Positions 6,719 to 15,037 of a DNA stretch of 35,107 bases are shown here, piece by piece. This DNA comes from Heyndrickxia ginsengihumi. GTDB taxonomy: Bacteria; Bacillota; Bacilli; Bacillales; Bacillaceae_C. The notes beneath the pieces were generated by a model that worked only from the letters and a program-made list of their open reading frames with translations, was not told where the DNA came from and did not search any database. Made by a program: the position numbers and the translations under genes. Numbering within the stretch: position 1 is the stretch's first letter; every line of letters starts with the position of its first letter. Location: the NCBI RefSeq assembly GCF_011008565.1, contig NZ_JAAIWK010000036.1:1-35107 (forward strand), given 5' to 3'.

Positions 6719-7213
6719 TGAAGCAAGCTTCCTGAAGCAGAAATCAACTCCGTTTTGATAAAAACAACAAAGAATACAAAGCAGCAATATAAGCAAAAGA
6801 TGATTTTTAAATATTTAACCTGTTAGAAAACCAGTTGATTGAAGCGGAAGGTGCGAGACTCCTGCGGGAAAGGCGGGATCGCTGAGACCCCGCAGGCGTG
6901 CAGCGCCGAGAAGGCTCAGCATCCGCCCACGGAAAGCGAGCATCCTGAAGCAGAAATCAACTCCGTTTTGATAAAAACAACAAAGAATACAAAGCAGCAA
7001 TAATAAGCAAAAGATGATTTTTAAATATTTAACCTGTTAGAAAACCAGTTGATTGAAGCGGAAGGTGCGAGACTCCTGCGGGAAAAGCGGGATCGCTGAG
7101 ACCCCGTAGGCGTGCAGCGCCGAGAAGGCTCAGCATCCGCCCGCGGAAAGCGAGCATCCTAAAGCAGAAATCAACTCCCTTTTGATAAAAAACAACAAAG
7201 ATTACAAAACAGC
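6719..7213 (+). repeat. tandem array of dispersed repeat family R, ~213-bp unit
   Basis: The segment beginning CCTGAAGCAGAAATCAACTC occurs at 6731, 6944 and, with small changes, 7158, giving periods of 213 and 214 bp. Each unit contains a ~120-bp core running from GTTGATTGAAGCGGAAGGTG to CTGAAGCAGAAATCAAC, whose ends are inverted (GTTGATT/AAATCAAC). Internal hairpins include CCTGCGGG/CCCCGCAGG and CTGAG/CTCAG-type stems. Between cores is a ~95-bp AT-rich linker that is also duplicated, so the array grew by duplication of core plus linker. A frame at 6815-7000 on the minus strand is only an artefact of this repeat. Confidence 0.8.
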
Positions 7214-7472
7214 CTAAGCTTTTTATTTAAAAAGACATAAGACTTGTGAATTTCTACTATTTAAAGTTAAAAAAATGATGATGATTACAACCATTCCTCT
7301 AAAAATATAACATCTTTCCTAGATATTTTAAGAGAATAGCACCTTTAGCACCATTTTATTGATCCATTAGACATATGCTTGCTTGGACATTGAAAAATGC
7401 GGTAGACTAATAGATGAAAAAGCGATTCAATATTTGAAAAATATTTGCAACTCCCAGACGAGAGTGATACAT
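7214..7472 (+). promoter_or_regulatory. upstream region of the sensor kinase, possible promoter
   Basis: This AT-rich gap holds no gene. TTGGAC at 7383-7388 with TAGACT 15 bp later (or ACTAAT at 17 bp) is a possible weak promoter about 60 bp ahead of the kinase ATG at 7473. The repeat array ends just before this stretch. Confidence 0.35.
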
Positions 7473-9077
7473 ATGCATACATTAAAAGTTTCGTTGCAGA
7501 CAAAAATACTTGGTTTTGTTCTGCTATTGACTTTTTTTATAACAACATTGCTAACAGTATATTTTATGATGGTTGAAAGTAAACAGATTGAAGAGCAGAA
7601 GGGCCGTTTAGCATTGGAAATTTCGAAAACGGTTGCAAATATGCCGACAATCATTCAAGCTTTTCAAACAAAGAATCCTTCAAAGACGATTCAGCCTTTA
7701 GCAGAAAAGATTCGAAAACAAACGGGGGCTGAATTTATTGTTGTCGGGAATAAAAAAGGGATTCGCTACTCCCATCCAATTAAAAGCAGAATCGGTAAAA
7801 AAATGATTGGGGGAGATAACGAACGGGCAATTGTAAAAGGTGAGTCATATATATCGAAAGCGAAAGGATCTTTAGGGGCTTCCTTACGCGGAAAAGCGCC
7901 CATCTTTAATCAAAGAGGGGAAATTATTGGTGTAGTGTCTGTTGGCTTTATGCTCGAAGATATTCAGCATCAGATGTATATGAGATTAATGAAAGTAGTG
8001 ATCGTAGCAGTCATTGCGTTAATCGTTTCTATTCTTGGAAGCGTCCTGCTTGCTAGAAATATTCGGAAAGATACGATGGGCCTTGAGCCTTATGAAATTG
8101 CTGCCCTTTATAAGGAAAAAAGAGCGATTTTACATGCAGTTAAAGAAGGAATATTAGCTATCGATGAACATGGTTTTATTATTACGATGAATCAGCCTGC
8201 GAAACAATTGCTGCATATTAATAGGAAAGTTCGGCAAACAAAGGTTGATCAACTTATTCCTGCTGGCTTTTTGTATGAAGTGCTAGATTCTAAACAACCG
8301 CAAACAGACGCTGAGCTTATTTGGAAGGATAAAATACTTATTGTCAATACGACGCCAATCTTAAATGAACAGGGAGAGATTTCAGGAGTTGTTGCATCTT
8401 TTCGTGATAAATCTGAAGTTGAAGATATGGTCAATACGTTAAGTGAAGTGCGGAAATACTCGGAAGATTTACGAGCGCAGACGCATGAATTTACAAACAA
8501 ATTGCACGTTATTTCCGGATTATTGCAATTAGGTGAATACGATGAAGTGATCCAAATGATTCAAGAAGAAACAGCGATGCTTCAGTCTCAGCATAAGCTT
8601 CTATTTGAGCAAATTAAGGATGCAAAGGTACAGGCAATTATCCTTGGAAAGCTTGGCAAGGCTTCTGAAAAGAAGATCAGTTTAGAAATTGATACAAATA
8701 GTGATTTGCGGCCGCTGCCAAAACATATTAAACTCTCCCAGCTGATCGTCATAATTGGTAACTTAATAGACAATGCCTTTGAGGCTGTAGCGAAATTAAC
8801 GAATCCACTCGTCATCTTTTTCGCAACCGATATTGGAGAAGATATGATTATTGAAATTAGTGATAATGGAAATGGAATCACTGGGGAGGAAATTTCTCAT
8901 ATATTCGAGAGGGGATTTACAACGAAAACAAATCGGGCTCAGCATGGATTTGGGCTTGCAAATGTCAAAGAAGCCGTTGATGAACTTGGCGGTTACATCG
9001 AGGTACATAGTAAAGCAGGGAATGGAACTACTTTTACCGTTTATATACCGAAAAGGGGAGGAGAATCACGTGCTTAA
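7473..9077 (+). CDS. CitA/DcuS-type sensor histidine kinase (DctS/CitS-like)
   Basis: The 534-aa membrane kinase senses di- or tricarboxylates. It has TM1 at residues ~11-31, an extracellular PAS-like sensor (~40-165) ending in the family motif SLGASLRGKAPIFNQRGEI, TM2 at ~178-198 and a cytoplasmic PAS (~220-310). The H-box is THEFTNKLH with H338; the ATPase has N-box NLIDNAFEA (N434), DNGNGI and GFGLANVKEAV. I take the ATG at 7473, preceded by GAGAGTG, since MHTLKVSLQTKILG matches family N-termini; an in-frame TTG at 7383 would add 30 unlikely residues. The response regulator overlaps its 3' end by 8 nt. DctS, CitS and MalK kinases share this layout, so the ligand (C4-dicarboxylate, citrate or malate) cannot be decided. 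No transporter lies next to it. Confidence 0.88.
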   Translation: MHTLKVSLQTKILGFVLLLTFFITTLLTVYFMMVESKQIEEQKGRLALEISKTVANMPTIIQAFQTKNPSKTIQPLAEKIRKQTGAEFIVVGNKKGIRYSHPIKSRIGKKMIGGDNERAIVKGESYISKAKGSLGASLRGKAPIFNQRGEIIGVVSVGFMLEDIQHQMYMRLMKVVIVAVIALIVSILGSVLLARNIRKDTMGLEPYEIAALYKEKRAILHAVKEGILAIDEHGFIITMNQPAKQLLHINRKVRQTKVDQLIPAGFLYEVLDSKQPQTDAELIWKDKILIVNTTPILNEQGEISGVVASFRDKSEVEDMVNTLSEVRKYSEDLRAQTHEFTNKLHVISGLLQLGEYDEVIQMIQEETAMLQSQHKLLFEQIKDAKVQAIILGKLGKASEKKISLEIDTNSDLRPLPKHIKLSQLIVIIGNLIDNAFEAVAKLTNPLVIFFATDIGEDMIIEISDNGNGITGEEISHIFERGFTTKTNRAQHGFGLANVKEAVDELGGYIEVHSKAGNGTTFTVYIPKRGGESRA

Positions 9078-9744
9078 AGTAGTCATTGCTGAAGATGATT
9101 TTCGTGTGGCTAATATTCATGAAAGATTTTTAGCGAAATTTACAGAGATGAAAGTGGTCGGGAAAGCGTTAAATGCAAAACAAACGATGGATATGCTGCG
9201 AGAAAAGCACCCAGATTTGCTATTGCTGGATGTCTATTTGCCAGATGAGCTTGGTTCAGATTTATTGGCTGATATTCGGGCACAATTTCCCTATGTAGAT
9301 ATTATGATGATTACCGCTGCCGCCAATAAAAGTTTGATCGAAAAGGCACTTCATTATGGAGTAGAGCATTATTTTATTAAGCCAGTTGCAATGGATCATT
9401 TTCAGCAAACGATCGAAAAGTATTTAGAAAAACGAAATCTATTACAATCGGAGGAACTAGTTAATCAGCAACTTGTTGACATTTTATTCGGCAATCGTAC
9501 ACAAGAGGGGACTGTGAAAGACCAGTCGCTACCAAAAGGGATTGATATGATTACTCTTGGAAAGGTAAAGGCAGTGTTGAAAGAAAATGAGGGCTTCTCT
9601 GCGGAACAAGTGGGCAATTTAATTGGCGCATCGCGAACAACCGCCCGACGCTATTTAGAATATTTGATTTCTGCGAATGAGTGCAGGGCGGAAGTAGAAT
9701 ATGGCATTGTTGGCAGACCGGAGCGGAAATATTATTTAAAATAA
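9070..9744 (+). CDS. DctR/CitT-type response regulator
   Basis: The 224-aa protein has an N-terminal receiver with acidic pocket E8-D9-D10, phospho-acceptor D54 (LLLLDVYLPDE), T82 and K104 (HYFIKP). A linker helix and a C-terminal CitB-type winged or helix-turn-helix domain follow (GFSAEQVGNLIGASRTTARR). The GTG at 9070 overlaps the kinase stop by 8 nt and follows GGGGAGG, so translation is coupled. DctR, CitT and MalR share this build, and they activate carboxylate transporter genes. Candidate targets in this window are CitMHS at 17135 and DctP at 29404. Its binding site cannot be read here. Confidence 0.88.
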   Translation: MLKVVIAEDDFRVANIHERFLAKFTEMKVVGKALNAKQTMDMLREKHPDLLLLDVYLPDELGSDLLADIRAQFPYVDIMMITAAANKSLIEKALHYGVEHYFIKPVAMDHFQQTIEKYLEKRNLLQSEELVNQQLVDILFGNRTQEGTVKDQSLPKGIDMITLGKVKAVLKENEGFSAEQVGNLIGASRTTARRYLEYLISANECRAEVEYGIVGRPERKYYLK

Positions 9745-9798
9745 AATATGAATCTTACTTGTGAATTGTTGTTGGTTATTGTTAAAAGGGAGCAGATA

Positions 9799-9845
9799 AT
9801 TTTCGCTTCAGAATACTAGCTTTCCGCGGGCGAAAGCTTAGCAAA
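9799..9845 (-). repeat. degraded repeat family R copy, minus orientation
   Basis: TTTTCGCTTCAG and CTAGCTTTCCGCGGGCG are the reverse complement of the right end of the family R core. The rest of the core is lost. The surrounding 9745-9964 has no gene. Confidence 0.5.
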
Positions 9846-9964
9846 CAGCATACGAACAGAAGTTAAACTGACAACTTGATCATCGTTGCGTGTAATAGCA
9901 GAGGTGAGTGCTCCGTATGGATCATTCATACAAGTGTATGTGGCGGAAAGGGCGATTTAGGTGA

Positions 9965-10324
9965 TTAAGCATAGATGAGTTTGCCTATTCCTGAAAACCA
10001 AGGTGTTGTGAAATAGAGGATCGCTAAAACGGCAAATGGAATCGCTCCAAATAAAAGATATGGACGAAATCTTCCCCATTTTGAATTTGTTCTATCGATA
10101 AGAAGACCTACAATTGGATCATTAATAGCCTTACAATTAAAAACATCACACCGGCTGCTGCCGCTGAAATCCAAATACATCGGTGTAAAAGAATAATAGG
10201 TAGGTAATGACAGTTTGATAAATTAAATTACATGCCAAATCTCCTGAAGCATACCAAACTTTTCCGTGTAGCGAATCGTTTCAGGTTCTTTCTTTACAAT
10301 CTTTTCAGCATAACTAGTGGCCAA
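9965..10324 (-). pseudogene. decayed GPH-family sugar (xyloside-type) transporter fragment
   Basis: Read on the minus strand from the TTG at 10324, preceded by AAGGAGG, the remnant starts ATSYAEKIVKKEPETIRYTE. After a one-base shift it continues SGDLACNLIYQTVITYLLFF then YTDVFG. After further shifts it reads AINDPIVGLLIDRTNSKWGR and FRPYLLFGAIPF, ending LIYA-stop. These are the first ~115 residues of a glycoside-pentoside-hexuronide:cation symporter of the XynP/YnaJ type, normally about 460 aa. The rest is missing. At least two or three frameshifts and the truncation show it is dead. It lies directly downstream of the xylose operon, so it probably once took up xylosides for the same pathway. 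Confidence 0.75.
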
Positions 10325-10435
10325 TTTTGAATCCTCCTTAATATTACTGAATACGCTTTTGAAAAGCAGTTAAAAAATTCCCCTATCTAAATGATAAGGG
10401 GAAATAATGAGCAACGATGAAGGATAAGTAGTTTG

Positions 10436-11812
10436 TTATTTACTAATGGAATGACCTAAATTCTGATGATTGTTTTCTACACGGCTGTTTCTAAGGTCAA
10501 GTTCAATTTGTTCAAGACTTTTTCCTTTTGTTTCTGATACAAGTTTGCTGACAAAGAAGAATGCAAGAACACCCATAATCCCGTAAATGATGAACATTGT
10601 ACTGATACCAAATTGTTCAATTAATTTAGGGAAAGTTAAAGAAACGATTAAGTTTGCAAGCCAGTTTGCAACGCTTCCAATTCCCATCCCAATTCCACGG
10701 ACACTAAGTGGGAAGATTTCAGATAACATTACCCATACAACAGGTCCCCAAGTAAGGGAGAAGAAGGCAATGTAAACAGCTAAACAGATAACTGTAGTCC
10801 AACTGGATGCAGCCGTATGTCCTGAAACAATGTTGACGATGCCAAGAACGAATAAAGAGATGGACATTCCGGCATTTCCAATTAGAAGCAACGGTTTTCG
10901 GCCGATTTTATCAATCAATACAACAGCAACGGCTGTTACGATAACGTTTACAATTCCGATTCCAACGGTACCTAGAATGGCTGCTGATGCTCCAAGGCCC
11001 ACATTTGTAAATGTCGTTGGTGCGTAGTAAAGAACAGTATTACAGCCGATGATTTGTTGGAAAACGGCTAAACCGATGCCGACGATTAACGCAGGGCGCA
11101 CCCATTTTTCTTTTACTTCTTTAAATCCGCCTTGTTCTTGTTGATTTGCTAATTTGATTTCTTTAATTTCATCTTCAACGCCATTTCCTTTACGCATAAA
11201 GTTTAAAATGGAGCGTGCCTCGTTTTCTTTCCCTTGTTTAAGGAGCCAGCGAGGACTTTCCGGTAAAAAGATGACACCGATTAACATAAGTAATCCAGGG
11301 ACGAGCGCGATTCCAAGCATCCAGCGCCAGCCTTCGGAAGAGCTGAAAATATAGTTTACAATATAAGCAAGTAAAATACCTGTCATAATCATTAATTGGT
11401 TTAAGCTAGATAATGTACCGCGAATGGCAGTTGGGGCCATTTCAGATAAATACATCGGCACAAGTGTTGAAGCGCTTCCAACCGCAACCCCAAGTACTAA
11501 TCTAAATAAAATTAATATGCCTGCGTTGGCAGATAAGGCAGTACCTAGTGCACCGATACAAAATATCGTGGCAGCAGTTAGAACAACTTTCCGTCTACCA
11601 AGGCGGTCGGATAACGGACCGCTAATTGCGGCACCAATCATACAGCCTAATAAAATCGAACTAACAACAATACCTTCTGTCCACGAAGTAAGATGCAGAT
11701 CTTTCTTAATGAACAGGATAGCTCCGGAGATGACACCGGTATCGTACCCAAACAAAAGCCCTCCTAAAGCACCGAAGAAATAGATAAGTCCATTATTTAC
11801 TTTAAACTTCAT
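10436..11812 (-). CDS. xylT: D-xylose:H+ symporter (sugar porter MFS), XylT
   Basis: The 458-aa, 12-TM major facilitator protein of the sugar porter family has GGLLFGYDTGVISGAILF at the N-terminus, SDRLGRRK after TM2, the PESPRWLLKQGK motif near the central loop, QQIIGCNTVLYYAP in TM7, DKIGRKPLLL, and PETKG-like SETKGKSLEQIE at the C-terminus. It is the third gene of xylA-xylB-xylT, 29 bp after xylB. B. megaterium has the same order with xylT as xylose uptake system, so position and family together support xylose as substrate. On sequence alone AraE, YwtG or CsbC-like specificity cannot be excluded. It ends just before the decayed GPH transporter. Confidence 0.85.
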   Translation of the reverse strand: MKFKVNNGLIYFFGALGGLLFGYDTGVISGAILFIKKDLHLTSWTEGIVVSSILLGCMIGAAISGPLSDRLGRRKVVLTAATIFCIGALGTALSANAGILILFRLVLGVAVGSASTLVPMYLSEMAPTAIRGTLSSLNQLMIMTGILLAYIVNYIFSSSEGWRWMLGIALVPGLLMLIGVIFLPESPRWLLKQGKENEARSILNFMRKGNGVEDEIKEIKLANQQEQGGFKEVKEKWVRPALIVGIGLAVFQQIIGCNTVLYYAPTTFTNVGLGASAAILGTVGIGIVNVIVTAVAVVLIDKIGRKPLLLIGNAGMSISLFVLGIVNIVSGHTAASSWTTVICLAVYIAFFSLTWGPVVWVMLSEIFPLSVRGIGMGIGSVANWLANLIVSLTFPKLIEQFGISTMFIIYGIMGVLAFFFVSKLVSETKGKSLEQIELDLRNSRVENNHQNLGHSISK

Positions 11813-11841
11813 AACTTTTCCCCCCTAATTGGAGGATTCAT

Positions 11842-13365
11842 CTATTTGGCTAAAACTGTAGATGAATCCATCATCCTAAGATCGAATAATTGATGATTAA
11901 TGGCAACAGTTTGCGGATAGACATCTTTATAAACTTGATAGAACGCTTTATAACGACTGACATGTTCAGGGTTTGGTTCATATGTTTTAGCGATCGAAAT
12001 AAAGGTTTCTGCACATTCCTTGAGAGAAGGGAACCATCCTAAACCGGTTGCGGCAATCATTGCTGCTCCCATGCCAGGTCCTTGTTCATTTTGTAATTTG
12101 ATTACTTTAGTATTGAATATATCAGCTTGAATTTGTAGCCATAGATCACTTTTAGCACCGCCGCCGATTGAGATAACAGTATCAATCGTTTTACCATAAT
12201 TGCGGAAAATCTCAACACTTTCATTAATCGAAAACACAATACCTTCGATGACGGCACGAACGAAGTCATGTCTTTTATGCGAGCCGTCGATGCCTGTGAA
12301 AGTACCTCTAATTTTTGCATCTGCATAAGGAGTTCGTTCGCCAACGAGATATGGTGTAAAAATGAGACCGTTTGCACCGATTGGCGAAAGAGCAGCTTCC
12401 TCTAATAAACTCGAAAAACTTTCATGTTCTGCGAATGTTTCTTTAAACCATGACAGACTATATCCAGCAGCAAGTGTGACACCCATAGTATAGTAGGAAT
12501 CTTTTTGCCCATGATTGAATAAATGAACTTTTCCGCCAAAATTACGATGCTTATTATCTTCATAAGATAGAAATACACCGGAAGTACCGATGCTACAAAG
12601 CGCCTTTCCTTCAGACAATATACCAGCACCAATTGCCCCGCACGCATTATCAGCGCCGCCAGCAAATACTTTCGTTGCTGGATTCAAGCCAGTTACTCTT
12701 GCGAATTCAGGTGAAAGGGTACCAACACAATTTTCCGTTTCAACTAATGGAGGACAAATATGCGCCGGAATGTCAAACGTCCGGAGGATATCAGTGCTCC
12801 AAGATTTATTCACGATATCCAGCATGAGCGTACCAGCTGCATCTGAATACTCCATATTTAATTCACCTGTCATTCGATAACGAAGGTAATCTTTTGGCAG
12901 TAAGAAGACGCTTGTTCTTCTTAAATGCTCTGGTTCATGCTCTTTCACCCAAAGAATTTTCGGTAAAGTAAAGCCCTCTAAGGCGGGATTTTTTGTAATT
13001 TCAAGTAATTTTCCGCCTAATTGCTGATCAATTTTTTTACACTGAGGCGTTGTTCTTGTGTCATTCCATAAGATTGCATTTCTAATTACTTGTTGATGGT
13101 CATCAAGTAAGATCAAGCCATGCATTTGTCCAGAGAAACTAATGCCTTTTATGGAATCGGAAGGGACTTGTGCTTCTGTAATAAGTTGTTTCAAAGCTTG
13201 AATCGTTTTTTGAACCCATTCTTCAGGATCTTGTTCACTATATCCCGGCTGTTGTTGGAGCAACGGATAATCTTTTGAAACAGAATGTTTTACAGCTCCT
13301 TGTTGATTGACAAGAAGGACCTTTACTGAACTTGTTCCAAGGTCAATTCCAATGACATATTCCAT
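11842..13365 (-). CDS. xylB: xylulokinase XylB
   Basis: This FGGY-family kinase of 507 aa phosphorylates D-xylulose to xylulose 5-phosphate with ATP. It shows phosphate-1 motif GIDLGTSSVKVLLV at residues 5-18, the sugar-site segment SGQMHGLILLDD with ILWNDTRT, the C-terminal ATPase core IGGGAKSDLWLQIQADI, and the second FGGY region GMGAAMIAATGLGWF. I start at the ATG at 13365 because AGGAG lies 7 nt ahead and MEYVIGIDLGTSS is the standard N-terminus; 32 more codons upstream are open but lack a site. It follows xylA after 110 bp that contain a strong hairpin, and precedes xylT. Confidence 0.95.
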   Translation of the reverse strand: MEYVIGIDLGTSSVKVLLVNQQGAVKHSVSKDYPLLQQQPGYSEQDPEEWVQKTIQALKQLITEAQVPSDSIKGISFSGQMHGLILLDDHQQVIRNAILWNDTRTTPQCKKIDQQLGGKLLEITKNPALEGFTLPKILWVKEHEPEHLRRTSVFLLPKDYLRYRMTGELNMEYSDAAGTLMLDIVNKSWSTDILRTFDIPAHICPPLVETENCVGTLSPEFARVTGLNPATKVFAGGADNACGAIGAGILSEGKALCSIGTSGVFLSYEDNKHRNFGGKVHLFNHGQKDSYYTMGVTLAAGYSLSWFKETFAEHESFSSLLEEAALSPIGANGLIFTPYLVGERTPYADAKIRGTFTGIDGSHKRHDFVRAVIEGIVFSINESVEIFRNYGKTIDTVISIGGGAKSDLWLQIQADIFNTKVIKLQNEQGPGMGAAMIAATGLGWFPSLKECAETFISIAKTYEPNPEHVSRYKAFYQVYKDVYPQTVAINHQLFDLRMMDSSTVLAK

Positions 13366-13390
13366 CAGCGATCTCCTCACTTTTAAATAG

Positions 13391-13440
13391 GAGAACTTGA
13401 CCGTCCGGCCATAAATGTAAATGGGACAGCCAAGTTTTCC
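13391..13440 (-). promoter_or_regulatory. intercistronic hairpin between xylA and xylB
   Basis: On the minus strand AACTTGGCTGTCC pairs with GGACGGTCAAGTT (11 of 13 pairs are Watson-Crick, the rest tolerable wobble) around a ~18-nt loop. There is no T tract, so it is not a normal terminator. It lies just upstream of the xylB ribosome binding site and could protect the xylA end of the mRNA or set the xylA:xylB ratio. Confidence 0.45.
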
Positions 13441-13475
13441 GTATCTATCATTTCTGTTCACTATCGTTTCAAAGC

Positions 13476-14810
13476 TTAGGCAAATGTTCCTTGATATGCT
13501 TCTTGAACAATATAATGATTAAGGGTATTTTTTAATTTTTCTAGTCTGCCAGATTGATTAACAATTTCTTCTTTATCAATAATATAGTTTTCTAATGATT
13601 TAAAGTCAGCTTTACCAGAAACGATATCAGCTCCTACACCTTGTTGATAGCTGCTGTAACGTTCTTCAATAAATTCGTCAAATACACGATCTTCAATGAG
13701 GCGGTTCGCCACCTTTAAACCAAGCGCGTAACTATCCATGCCGGCAATATGGGCATAGAATAAGTCTTCAGGCATAAAGGAAGATCTGCGAGGTTTCGCA
13801 TCAAAGTTTAGTCCGCCTCTGCCAAGCCCGCCATTTTTAAGAACTTCATACATTGTAAGAGTGGTAGCATAAAGATCTGTTGGGAATTCATCTGTATCCC
13901 AGCCGAGTAGCATATCACCTTGGTTCGCATCAAGTGAACCGAGAAGTCCATGTGTGCTTGCTACACGAATTTCGTGGTCAAATGTATGACCAGCTAATGT
14001 TGCATGGTTTGCTTCAAGATTCAACTTGAAATGTTTATCTAAATCATAAGTTTTTAAGAATGCAATTGTTGTAGCTGCATCGAAGTCGTATTGATGCTTT
14101 GTTGGTTCTTTCGGTTTTGGCTCAATTAAAAATTGAGCATCAAAGCCAATTTCTTTTGCATAATCAACAGCCATATGGAAGAAACGAGCAATATTATCTT
14201 GCTCAAATTTCATATCTGTATTAAGTAATGTTTCATAACCTTCGCGTCCGCCCCAGAATACATAGTTTTCAGCACCAAGTTCTTTCCCAACTTCTAGACC
14301 TTTTTTCACTTGCGCCGCAGCATATGCAAATACGTCTGCATTGCAGGAAGAAGCAGCACCATGAACGAATCTAGGGTTTGTAAACATATTTGCTGTATTC
14401 CAAAGTAATTTTACATTGCTTGTCTTCATATATTCTTTAATCATTGAAACGATTTCATCAAGATTTCTATTTGTTTCTCTTAATGTATCACCTTCAGGAG
14501 CAATATCACGATCATGGAAGCAGAAGAATGGGTTACCTAACTTTTCGAAAAATTCAAAAGCAGCTTCAACTCTTGCTTTTGCTAAATCCATTCCTTTTAA
14601 GTGATTCCAAGGACGAATTGTTGTACCAACACCGAAAGGATCAGAACCATCTTGAGTGAGTGTATGCCAATAAGCAACAGAGAAACGTAAATGGTCTCTC
14701 ATTGATTTACCAGCGACGATTTCGTCGGGATTATAATGATTGAACGAGAGGTCACTTTTTAATTGTTTGCCAGAATAATTGATTTTACTTACATTAGGAA
14801 AGTATGCCAT
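13476..14810 (-). CDS. xylA: xylose isomerase XylA
   Basis: The 444-aa enzyme converts D-xylose to D-xylulose using two divalent metal ions. Active-site segments are all present: [12 protein letters not shown] (catalytic His and Asp), [32 protein letters not shown] (metal ligand Glu, Lys), [18 protein letters not shown] and [20 protein letters not shown]. This is the class II group typical of Bacillus. Start: two adjacent ATGs (14813 and 14810) follow GGAGG; the second has the better 7-nt gap and gives [15 protein letters not shown]. It is the first gene of xylA-xylB-xylT, divergent from xylR. Promoter, xyl operator and cre lie upstream. Confidence 0.97.
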   Translation of the reverse strand: MAYFPNVSKINYSGKQLKSDLSFNHYNPDEIVAGKSMRDHLRFSVAYWHTLTQDGSDPFGVGTTIRPWNHLKGMDLAKARVEAAFEFFEKLGNPFFCFHDRDIAPEGDTLRETNRNLDEIVSMIKEYMKTSNVKLLWNTANMFTNPRFVHGAASSCNADVFAYAAAQVKKGLEVGKELGAENYVFWGGREGYETLLNTDMKFEQDNIARFFHMAVDYAKEIGFDAQFLIEPKPKEPTKHQYDFDAATTIAFLKTYDLDKHFKLNLEANHATLAGHTFDHEIRVASTHGLLGSLDANQGDMLLGWDTDEFPTDLYATTLTMYEVLKNGGLGRGGLNFDAKPRRSSFMPEDLFYAHIAGMDSYALGLKVANRLIEDRVFDEFIEERYSSYQQGVGADIVSGKADFKSLENYIIDKEEIVNQSGRLEKLKNTLNHYIVQEAYQGTFA

Positions 14811-14844
14811 CATGAATCCTCCTCGAATAAATATGTTTTTTAGT

Positions 14845-14858
14845 TGAAACCGCATTCA
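14845..14858 (-). promoter_or_regulatory. cre site (CcpA) in the xylA leader
   Basis: TGAAACCGCATTCA fits the consensus TGWAANCGNTNWCA at 13 of 14 places. It lies downstream of the xylA promoter and operator, before the start codon, where a bound CcpA-HPr complex would act as a roadblock. Glucose repression of xyl operons through cre is well known in Bacillus. Confidence 0.7.
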
Positions 14859-14877
14859 TTAAATCGTAAAAATTTTG

Positions 14878-14904
14878 TACTTTGTTTACCCTCTAAACTA
14901 AGTA
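14878..14904. promoter_or_regulatory. xyl operator (XylR binding site)
   Basis: Half-sites TACTTTGTTTA (14878-14888) and TAAACTAAGTA (14894-14904) form an inverted repeat with one mismatched pair around CCCTC. This closely follows the known Bacillus xylO pattern of AGTTTGTTT-type arms. It overlaps the expected xylA start region downstream of the -10 box, so XylR without xylose blocks transcription. Confidence 0.88.
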
Positions 14905-14911
14905 CACGTTT

Positions 14912-14940
14912 ATAATAACACCATCATTTTCAAAAAACAA
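14912..14940 (-). promoter_or_regulatory. xylA operon promoter
   Basis: On the minus strand TTGTTT (14940-14935), a 17-bp spacer and TATTAT (14917-14912) make a sigma-A promoter. The start point would fall at the edge of the xyl operator. The remainder of the divergent region up to xylR is AT-rich and presumably contains the xylR promoter. Confidence 0.65.
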
Positions 14941-15037
14941 TATTTTTTTACAATAAAAAGTGAGGTAAAATAAAAATATCAAGAGTATGAACAGATAGTT
15001 TGTTTAATGACTATATGAACTTAGAAAGAGGATGTTA

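Noticed and set aside
6815-7000. 61-codon minus-strand frame within the tandem array
   Set aside because: It is an artefact of the GC-rich repeat core and is duplicated with it.
6719-7213. CRISPR array
   Set aside because: The repeats are ~213 bp with no short spacer pattern and no cas genes.
8851-9069. Upstream extension of the response regulator frame
   Set aside because: It overlaps the kinase ATPase domain in another frame; the GTG at 9070 with GGGGAGG gives a normal receiver N-terminus.
11424-11783. 119-codon plus-strand frame opposite xylT
   Set aside because: Shadow of the well-supported transporter gene on the minus strand.
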